Source: JBCDGZ01 sp038750655
GTDB lineage: Bacteria; Bacteroidota; Bacteroidia; Chitinophagales; Saprospiraceae
DNA: 58,545 nucleotides
Assembly (NCBI GenBank): GCA_038750655.1
Contig: JBCDGZ010000029.1
Span: 1 to 58,545, forward strand
Reading direction: 5' to 3'
Shown: positions 52,389 through 58,545 of the stretch, in pieces
How positions within the stretch are numbered: position 1 is the first letter of the stretch
Layout of the letters: each line of letters opens with the position of its first letter
Notes under the pieces: generated by a model
The model's input: the letters and a program-made list of their open reading frames with translations, nothing else
The model's database searches: none
Told to the model about the DNA's origin: nothing
Program-made: the position numbers and the translations under genes

Positions 52389-52841
52389 ATGACTGCAGAA
52401 ATCCAGACGCCGAAAGGCAACATGACCATTGAGTTTTTTGAAAAAGACGCCCCGAATACCGTAGCCAATTTCGTTAAGCTGGCCAACGATGGCTTCTACG
52501 ACGGCCTGACCTTCCACCGCGTGATTCCCGACTTTGTGATTCAGGGAGGCTGCCCCAATTCTCGCCCCGGCGCTCCCGGCATGGCCGGCACCGGCGGCCC
52601 CGGCTACAAAATCGACTGCGAGCTGGACGGCGACAACCAATACCACGATCGCGGAGTGCTCTCCATGGCCCACGCCGGTCGCAACACCGGAGGCTCCCAG
52701 TTCTTCATCTGCCACAGCCGCCAAAACACTCAGCACCTCGACCGCAACCACACCTGCTTCGGCAAGGTCACCGCTGGCCTCGACATCATCGACCAAATTC
52801 GTATGGGCGACGAGATCACCAAAGTGGTCATTACCGACTAA
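52389..52841 (+). CDS. Peptidyl-prolyl cis-trans isomerase (cyclophilin type)
   Basis: A 150-residue single-domain cyclophilin. It contains the catalytic FHRVIPDFVIQGG (Arg about 43), GVLSMAHAGRNTGGSQFFIC and HLDRNHTCFGKV. No signal peptide is present, so it is cytoplasmic. I start at 52389 because the promoter box lies at 52358-52365 and the frame's earlier codons are non-coding. The PfkB-like gene begins 3 bases after its stop and is probably co-transcribed. Confidence 0.95.
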   Translation: MTAEIQTPKGNMTIEFFEKDAPNTVANFVKLANDGFYDGLTFHRVIPDFVIQGGCPNSRPGAPGMAGTGGPGYKIDCELDGDNQYHDRGVLSMAHAGRNTGGSQFFICHSRQNTQHLDRNHTCFGKVTAGLDIIDQIRMGDEITKVVITD

Positions 52842-52844
52842 ACC

Positions 52845-53693
52845 GTGCCGCTGCCTCCCCCCGACTACCTGTGCATCGGCCACTTTTGCCACGATCTGCA
52901 CAACGGAGCCCGTCTCCTCGGGGGGACGGCCGCCTACGCCGCCCTCTTCGCCCATCGCCTCGGCTTCACCACCGCCGTCCTCACTAGCCTCGGCCCCGAC
53001 TTCCAGTTCTACCCCACCTTCGAAGCCACTAACATCCAACTACACCTCCGACCCGCCCGCCAAACCACCGTCTTCGAAAACCAATACCTCAACGGCCAAC
53101 GCCAGCAAACCCTCCACCAAATCGCTGCCTCCCTACGCACCAGCGACCTCCCCACCCCCTGGCGCACCCCCCCTATCGTTCACCTCTGCCCCATCGCCAA
53201 CGAGCTGCACTTCGATTTCCTCCAAGCCTTCCCCCGGTCCCTCAAGGGGGCCTGCCTCCAGGGCTGGCTCCGTCGCTGGGACGCCCAAGGGCGCGTCCGC
53301 CCCCAGGCGATGGACTGGTCGGTATTAGAAGGCCTGGACGTCGCCATACTGAGCCGGGAAGACCTCCGTGGCCTTCCGCCCATCATCCCCCGCCTAGCAG
53401 AGCTGGTCAGCATCCTAATTATCACCGATGGAGCAAACGGCGCAGAGGTCTACCACCACAATCACCAATGGCATTTCCCCGCCTTCCCCACCGAGGAACG
53501 CGATCCTACGGGCGCTGGCGATACCTTCGCCACTGCATTTCTGCTGCATTATGGTACGCACGGGGACATTCGGCTAGCGATGGCTTATGCGCATTCGGCG
53601 GCGGCTTTGGTGGTGGAGCAAGTGGGGGTTGGGGCGGTGGAGCCGAAGATGATTGAGGGACGTATGGGGTTGTATATTAAAAAGTATTGTTAG
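52845..53693 (+). CDS. PfkB family carbohydrate kinase
   Basis: A 282-residue ribokinase-like protein. The N-terminal motif GARLLGGTAAYAALFAHRLG contains the di-glycine substrate region, and the C-terminal signature RDPTGAGDTFATAFLLHYG holds the catalytic Asp. A GTG at 52845 is the only start close to the fold. It is at the short end of the family. It phosphorylates an unknown sugar or nucleoside. GC-rich codon use contrasts with the AT-rich toxin region that follows. Confidence 0.9.
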   Translation: MPLPPPDYLCIGHFCHDLHNGARLLGGTAAYAALFAHRLGFTTAVLTSLGPDFQFYPTFEATNIQLHLRPARQTTVFENQYLNGQRQQTLHQIAASLRTSDLPTPWRTPPIVHLCPIANELHFDFLQAFPRSLKGACLQGWLRRWDAQGRVRPQAMDWSVLEGLDVAILSREDLRGLPPIIPRLAELVSILIITDGANGAEVYHHNHQWHFPAFPTEERDPTGAGDTFATAFLLHYGTHGDIRLAMAYAHSAAALVVEQVGVGAVEPKMIEGRMGLYIKKYC

Positions 53694-53724
53694 CAGACTG
53701 CCGCTTTAGTCGAACCTGCAACAG

Positions 53725-54127
53725 TTATAGCTCCTCTAATTCTTCTAAAAATTGTTCAGAATTGATCAATTCTACAGTAGGAAACTTTATCTCTTTTAAA
53801 ATCTTTATCATTGGATACTACAAACTTTACATTTCCAGCGATTGCACAATCCACAAACTTATTATCATCGTAATCCTTATCGATCAACAGCCACCTGTAA
53901 TAGACCTCAATTTGTTTTACATTATCTAAACTCAGTAGAAGTTCTCCTACATTTTTGGCAATGCTCGGGTTAGTTTTCTGCTCGATAACTTCCATGTATT
54001 CCTGGAAAATATCGTGACTAATCGCCAAGTCAAATTTCTTGTTTAGTAGGGCATCAAAAATGGGTCTATACTTTGAGGTTTTTAGCAGTGAAATCAATAG
54101 TACATTGGTATCCAATACAACTTTCAT
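53725..54127 (-). pseudogene. PIN domain toxin with C-terminal frameshift
   Basis: The intact part (53756-54127, 123 residues) is a PIN ribonuclease: MKVVLDTNVLL with the first Asp, the Glu in FQEYMEVIE, DYDDNKFVDCAIAG with the later acids and VVSNDKDF. Its end, KRDKVSYCRIDQF, is not family-like. Moving one frame after about DKDF gives KEIKFPTVELINSEQFLEEL and a stop at 53725, which is the normal PIN-toxin tail. One base lost or gained near 53795-53805 would explain it. The catalytic core survives, so activity is possible. Its ATG overlaps the antitoxin stop by 4 bases. Confidence 0.75.
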
Positions 54128-54351
54128 GAATCCTTATATTTTGTTCTCATATGCTCTTGAGCCCACTTTTCTATCTGCTCCTCCCCCCAATTATTCTCCT
54201 CAAATAATTGATCCATTTGATCCGTGATCTTATCAGCGAAGTATTTGGACAATAAGTCTTTAATCTCCTTAAGCTGCTCTTCACTTAAATCAAGACTGAA
54301 CATCTTCAATAATTCCAATTGTATATTACTCAACTTCTTAGGATTATTCAT
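54124..54351 (-). CDS. Putative antitoxin of the PIN toxin
   Basis: A 75-residue, helix-rich acidic protein (IQLELLKMFSLDLSEEQLKEI; ENNWGEEQIEKWAQEHM). The sequence type recurs beside PIN toxins in Bacteroidota. It lies upstream of the toxin gene with a 4-base ATGA overlap, the usual antitoxin-first order. It would bind and block the toxin and probably repress the pair. No DNA-binding motif is visible. The region is AT-rich compared with the flanks. Confidence 0.7.
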   Translation of the reverse strand: MNNPKKLSNIQLELLKMFSLDLSEEQLKEIKDLLSKYFADKITDQMDQLFEENNWGEEQIEKWAQEHMRTKYKDS

Positions 54352-54420
54352 GGCCCAATAAATTTACATTTCCTTCAAATTAAGTAAAATTTTTCTATTG
54401 ATCAATTGCTGGGGTTCTCT

Positions 54421-57400
54421 CTACTCCTTCTTATTCGCCGTCAAATTAAACAAAGGTACATCTACCCCAATAAACGCCATCCAGCGCCAAGCCCGCGAAT
54501 CTACTTCATTTCCATTGACCGTTACCTTGCGCAGCTGCGGCCCTAGCTGTACCCCTGTCCCGATCATGATGGGGGAACGAGGGATATTGTAAAACAGGAA
54601 GCCGCCGGGGGCGATGATGTTGTTGAAATTCAGCTCGGGCAGCTCGTCGACTTGGTTTTTGGTGTCGATGCGGAAGGCAGTGACGGCCCCCAGATCTATG
54701 ATGGGAAGGAAGAGGCTGAAGGAGCCATTCTTTTGATTTTTGAACTTCCAGCTGGCAGCGATACCAACGGGTACGGAGAAGCTGAAGGTGCCGCCCCATT
54801 TGTCGCTGTCGTTTTGGATGGCGGCGGTAGTGAGGCGCTCTGCGCCGCCGCCGATGGCCAGGTAGGAATTAACGGAGAGGCTGAAAGCGTAGCGCCGTTT
54901 GAGTTGGGAGCTGCCCTGGGGCAGTGCGGCGGCCAGCAAGGCGTTTTTGATGTCATTGGAGGTACGGGCGTTGGCGACGTTGGCGATGAAGGAGCCGTAT
55001 TTGAGGATGCCCTGGCTGACTGTATTCGTGGTGTCTTTGGCGACGATACGGTACAAATCCAGTACGTTGGTGATGGCATAGCCGTAGTCTTTGGTGTAAA
55101 GGTTTTCGAAGAGGGCAAGGGCCTGATTGGAGATGCCTGTGAGTTCTTTGAGGTCGGGGTTGAGGTCGCCCCAGCTGAGGTCGCCCACCAGCGGGGTGTT
55201 AATGACGGTGTTAAGGAGGTCGACGGTGAGCTTGACGTAGGGGTAGTAATTGACGAAACGGGGGTGGTCCAGGCGCTCTAGGCTGTCGCGGAGGATGGAG
55301 GTTTCGGTGATCAGGCTCATGAACTTGGTCGACAGGGTGGCGACGCCTTGGCTGGAAAGCTGATTGGTTTGTTGAACGGTGCTGAGGCGGTTATAGACCA
55401 GACCGAGAAAGATGTCTCGGGTCAAGTCATCGCGCATTAGGCTTTTGAAACGGTCCTTGTCCACCCACTTGCGGTCATCGCCGGGACCGGTACGGAAGCT
55501 GTACATGAGGTGAGTGCTGAAGGCCATCATTTGCCCCAGGAAGTTGGCGCTCTTGCGGGCCTTGAGCAGCCCAGAGGTATAGTTGGATTCCAGCCCCTCC
55601 ATGAGGCCCTGGACAGCGGCGCTGCGGCTGCGCAGCCGATCGACGAAGGCAACCTCCGGGTCTACGGTCGTCGCAGTGTTGACCGGAGCGGCCAGTTGGG
55701 TCTGTAATTGCTGCAAGAGCGGGCTGTTGAGGCTATCGCGGCGCACCAATGTGTCCAAGCGCGCTTCCACCAGCGATTCAATATAGAGCAGCTTCTCCTC
55801 GGCATTGCGGATGTTCTTACGAGTTTCGACAATAGAATTCAAAGTCAACTGCAGGCTAGTTGTCTGCGCGGTATCCAGCGTTCCGGCCAGATAGCGCAGG
55901 GCATTGACATCAAACTCATCGGCCTTGCTGGCCTCCAGCCGCTGAATTTCCTGCTCCAAACGAGTGCGAAACTGTAGTCGCTTCTGGTCCTGCGCGCTGA
56001 GGCTGGCGCGCAGCCCCTGCGTCGAGCTGGCCGTCACCTGCGCATTCAAACCCTGCACCTGCTGCTCTGTGCTGAGCAATTCCTCGTAATAATTGGTCAA
56101 AAAGTCGAGCATCGACTGGTGGTCACCAATCGGCTTTTGCAGCAAATTCTGACTCAACTCCAAGCCCGCCGCCACCAGCTCCTTACGATCCGGCCGCTGG
56201 CCGAAATATTCGTTGTAAAGTTCCAATTTAGGGTCTTGAAGAATTTTATCGTAATACATGCGCCCCTCCAAATTGGTCGGAATATTATCCGCCCGCTCCG
56301 AGCCGAGCCATTCAAAGAACCGCTCATTTTTTTCACTCGTCGTCAAATTATATCGGTCGTAAAGGCCATCCATCTGCCGCTGAAAGCCCATCATAATCCC
56401 CGTATCCTGGGCCGCCGTTCGTTGCAAATTGGTATCTAGATTGGAAAATAAATCCAGAAAGCTCCGCTCTACATCGAAGAGTTTTCCCACAATTTTCACA
56501 TTCAAACTATTCAGCTCCGCACTCAGCGTATCCATCTGCCGTTGCAATTGCCCAATCTGGCCCTTGATCACCGTATCCTTACTTTCCGCCAATTGCAAAT
56601 TGATGGTTTTACTTAGGTTGTCCTCCCTTTCTAATAAGCGCGAATGCATCATCGGTAAAATGGTATCGATAGGTACGTCCTGATAAACCAGATTGGCCAC
56701 CTCGTAGACCATCGCCAAGTTGAATAGTTCGGGGCTGTTGTTAAAGTCGGCTCCATTGGTTTTCTCGATCAGGGTCGAAAAGTTGAAGCCAATATTTTCT
56801 AGATCATTGATAAAATACTGCTTGGCCAGGGGCAGCAGCGATTTGTAATTGATGATGTCCAGGTCCTTTTCGAAGAAGCCCTTGGTTTTGGGGAAAAGGG
56901 TTTGTAGGGCGATAAAATCGGGATCATTGAGCCGATCCTTGAGGCGTTGCATGAAGGCGACGTTGAATTCCTCCTGCGCCCGTTCGAGGATGAACTCCGA
57001 CAGGCCCGAGGCAATCGTTGTGGCATCGAAGGGGCTGCCCATGCGCGCCGATTTGATGCGGATGTCCGCCGCCGAGCTGTTTAAGGCCATCTTAGAATTG
57101 GGAATGGGAGACTGATAGGTCAGTTCGATGTCTTTGATGTTGAAATAGGTCTGTCGCAGGTCGGGATTGTCCAGCAAGCCGTCGAGAGCGAGGTAGTGCG
57201 CATCAGTAGCGGCCACCTCGGTTTCGATCGCCAGCAGGCTAGTGTCCGCCGTCGCACTGTTGATGGGGACATCCTTGATGTTGCGCTGTTGCAGCCAACG
57301 CCGCAGAAAGGGATTTTCGTTGAAAGCGGTCAGGTCTTCGGCGGCGCTGTAGCGGTTGATGTTGCCGCTTTGCAGGCCTTCGCGTAGGTCCTTGGAGTGG

Positions 57401-57882
57401 ATACCTAGCTCACCATACAGTGCGATAAAATCTTTTTTGATCAGATAGCTGCTGTTGAAGCTGAGGTCCTGGGTGGTGAGTAGTTGTACGGCATTACTGC
57501 TGTTGCGAAAGCGCAGTTCGGCAAAGCTGTCGACTTGAATTTGGATGCTGGTATCACCGTAGGTCAGTTGGATGGTGCAGGGGCAGGAGCTGGCAAAGAA
57601 GGACCCCAGGTTGAGTTCGTAATCTCCGGCATTTTTGAGCGTCACCGTTCGGGGGCGGTTGGGAGTGATGGTCGTCAAATTATAGGGTTCATCCAACTCA
57701 CTGCTGCCCAGTGGCTTATAACTGACATCAACATCACCAACAGCTTGTACATCGAGAAGCAGATAGGTATTTTGCCGCAGGATGTTGGCCAGCTTCTCCG
57801 TATCATCGATTAGGGATTGTGCGGACAGTTGCCAGACAAAACAGATGCTGAGCAGGCCAAGCAATAAACGCGTTTTCATCAT
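54421..57882 (-). CDS. Large secreted protein of unknown function with coiled coils and a beta-barrel-like end
   Basis: A 1153-residue protein with a signal peptide (MMKTRLLLGLLSICFVWQL, cut after SAQ). Residues 25-150 look beta-rich with a SSCPCTIQ motif. About 300-950 is a long helical region with heptad-like stretches (QIGQLQRQMDTLSAELNSLN; NAEEKLLYIESLVEARLDTL). The last 150 residues alternate hydrophobic and polar positions (GTFSFSVPVGIAASWKF, FIGVDVPLFNLT), as in an outer membrane beta-barrel. No family is recognised. It follows a 171-residue gene on the same strand by 60 bases. A periplasm-spanning outer membrane protein is the best guess. Confidence 0.75.
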   Translation of the reverse strand: MMKTRLLLGLLSICFVWQLSAQSLIDDTEKLANILRQNTYLLLDVQAVGDVDVSYKPLGSSELDEPYNLTTITPNRPRTVTLKNAGDYELNLGSFFASSCPCTIQLTYGDTSIQIQVDSFAELRFRNSSNAVQLLTTQDLSFNSSYLIKKDFIALYGELGIHSKDLREGLQSGNINRYSAAEDLTAFNENPFLRRWLQQRNIKDVPINSATADTSLLAIETEVAATDAHYLALDGLLDNPDLRQTYFNIKDIELTYQSPIPNSKMALNSSAADIRIKSARMGSPFDATTIASGLSEFILERAQEEFNVAFMQRLKDRLNDPDFIALQTLFPKTKGFFEKDLDIINYKSLLPLAKQYFINDLENIGFNFSTLIEKTNGADFNNSPELFNLAMVYEVANLVYQDVPIDTILPMMHSRLLEREDNLSKTINLQLAESKDTVIKGQIGQLQRQMDTLSAELNSLNVKIVGKLFDVERSFLDLFSNLDTNLQRTAAQDTGIMMGFQRQMDGLYDRYNLTTSEKNERFFEWLGSERADNIPTNLEGRMYYDKILQDPKLELYNEYFGQRPDRKELVAAGLELSQNLLQKPIGDHQSMLDFLTNYYEELLSTEQQVQGLNAQVTASSTQGLRASLSAQDQKRLQFRTRLEQEIQRLEASKADEFDVNALRYLAGTLDTAQTTSLQLTLNSIVETRKNIRNAEEKLLYIESLVEARLDTLVRRDSLNSPLLQQLQTQLAAPVNTATTVDPEVAFVDRLRSRSAAVQGLMEGLESNYTSGLLKARKSANFLGQMMAFSTHLMYSFRTGPGDDRKWVDKDRFKSLMRDDLTRDIFLGLVYNRLSTVQQTNQLSSQGVATLSTKFMSLITETSILRDSLERLDHPRFVNYYPYVKLTVDLLNTVINTPLVGDLSWGDLNPDLKELTGISNQALALFENLYTKDYGYAITNVLDLYRIVAKDTTNTVSQGILKYGSFIANVANARTSNDIKNALLAAALPQGSSQLKRRYAFSLSVNSYLAIGGGAERLTTAAIQNDSDKWGGTFSFSVPVGIAASWKFKNQKNGSFSLFLPIIDLGAVTAFRIDTKNQVDELPELNFNNIIAPGGFLFYNIPRSPIMIGTGVQLGPQLRKVTVNGNEVDSRAWRWMAFIGVDVPLFNLTANKKE

Positions 57883-57942
57883 GTATAGGGTTGTGGGAGT
57901 TTTTCAGAATGGGGAATTAATGAGGAATGGAAAAATGAAGCA

Positions 57943-58458
57943 TCAACTGTCCGAACTGCTGGAGCCATCCCCGTTGTCCGGTTCATCGCTGCTGATTTCG
58001 CCATCGCCGTCGAGGGTGCCGTTGACATTGATGGGTTCATCCTCGGGGTTGGGCAGGTCAGGCGTATCCGATTCGCCAGAGTGGGTGCTGGTGTTATCGG
58101 TAACATCGCTGGCGTCGACCCCGGGCGTCGTAATATCGGCAATAGAGCTAGTATCTATTTCTTCGGCATCCAACAGATCGTTCTTTTTTTGCAGAAAGGC
58201 CAACACCTCTTTGGCCGCAGCAACTACAGCTTCGGGCGTCCGTGCGCTTTTGATGCTGGCTCGATAGCCCCTCATTTCAATCAGGTCATTATTCTCCGTA
58301 ATCACCCCCGGCTCGGCCAGTTTTTGCGCATAGGGCTTAGAGGCATCGTGGATTTCATCTAGTACCTCCGGTAAGCCCGGACAGCCCTTTCGGACAATCT
58401 GAAATAAATCTTTGGTGGTGTTGAGGACCAGGGAAATCATCTGGGCATCTTTATCCAT
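57943..58458 (-). CDS. Unknown protein with an acidic disordered tail
   Basis: A 171-residue protein without a signal peptide. Residues 1-105 are helical (SLVLNTTKDLFQIVRKGCPG; AVVAAAKEVLAFLQKKND), and residues 105-171 are rich in Asp, Ser, Glu, Pro and Gly (EPDNGDGSSSSDS-like), probably disordered. It is upstream of the 1153-residue secreted protein on the same strand and probably forms an operon with it. An internal ATG at 58440 is a possible alternative start. The function is unknown, and the upstream gene lies outside the window. Confidence 0.6.
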   Translation of the reverse strand: MDKDAQMISLVLNTTKDLFQIVRKGCPGLPEVLDEIHDASKPYAQKLAEPGVITENNDLIEMRGYRASIKSARTPEAVVAAAKEVLAFLQKKNDLLDAEEIDTSSIADITTPGVDASDVTDNTSTHSGESDTPDLPNPEDEPINVNGTLDGDGEISSDEPDNGDGSSSSDS

Positions 58459-58545
58459 CGCTTTTCGTTTTAGGGTTAGTTGAGGCGTAAATCGCTAATT
58501 TTCAATGCAATAGGGGTCTGGCACGAGATTAAAGATAATTTTTTC

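Noticed and set aside
52347..53039. Minus-strand frame of 230 codons opposite the cyclophilin gene
   Set aside because: It is the antisense of two convincing plus-strand genes and shows Val/Gly/Ala-biased composition without a fold.

Overview
The window looks like chromosomal DNA of a Bacteroidota bacterium, probably from the Saprospiria (Lewinella/Haliscomenobacter-like). The phylum rests on several independent signs: three secreted proteins with SprB-type repeats and a type IX secretion C-terminal signal, recurring TAnnTTTG promoter boxes, an LptE of the Bacteroidota type, a TonB-ExbB-ExbD-ExbD set, and a miaB / sigma-54 activator / lptE / TPR / secG / groES-groEL order that I recall from this phylum. 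The Saprospiria placement is an inference from protein style. No rRNA, tRNA, CRISPR array or intact insertion sequence was seen.

Layout. 1-3.8 kb: a Usp-like protein, an AraC regulator beside an odd alpha/beta hydrolase, then a scar in which fragments of two unrelated genes are fused. 3.9-11.8 kb: a hydroxylase-like protein and the housekeeping run miaB, sigma-54 activator, lptE, TPR protein, secG, groES, groEL. 11.8-16 kb, minus strand: exbB, two exbD paralogues, tonB and folC, with an intergenic hairpin repeat between tonB and folC. 16.3-20 kb: a two-gene beta-oxidation operon (fadN-like and thiolase). 20-28 kb: mixed accessory genes (Crp/Fnr regulator, metallo-hydrolase, DHFR-fold reductase, aspartyl protease with PDZ, pirin, dicarboxylate symporter, short-chain dehydrogenase) ending in a truncated dehydrogenase that abuts modC. 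28-32.4 kb, minus strand: modABC molybdate transporter, aldose 1-epimerase, and a CBM48/helix-hairpin-helix fusion protein.

33-42.3 kb holds three tandem paralogous proteins of about 1000 residues. Each has a signal peptide, a cysteine-rich N-terminal domain, about seven SprB-like repeats and a T9SS sorting domain, and their sequences show mosaic exchange. 42.3-49.6 kb holds an Uma2-type nuclease and a TetR-controlled RND efflux operon (tetR, lipoprotein adaptor, RND pump, TolC-like channel) with visible 15-bp operator palindromes. 49.8-54.4 kb: a second copy of the hairpin repeat, a secreted M1 peptidase, a cyclophilin, a PfkB-like kinase, and an AT-rich PIN toxin/antitoxin pair whose toxin has a C-terminal frameshift. 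54.4-58.5 kb: a 1153-residue secreted protein of unknown function with a coiled-coil middle and a beta-barrel-like end, preceded by an unknown protein with an acidic tail.

The items most worth following are the tandem SprB/T9SS locus, the dispersed intergenic hairpin repeat (13.1 and 49.7 kb), the TetR operator set, and the unknown two-gene locus at the right end.
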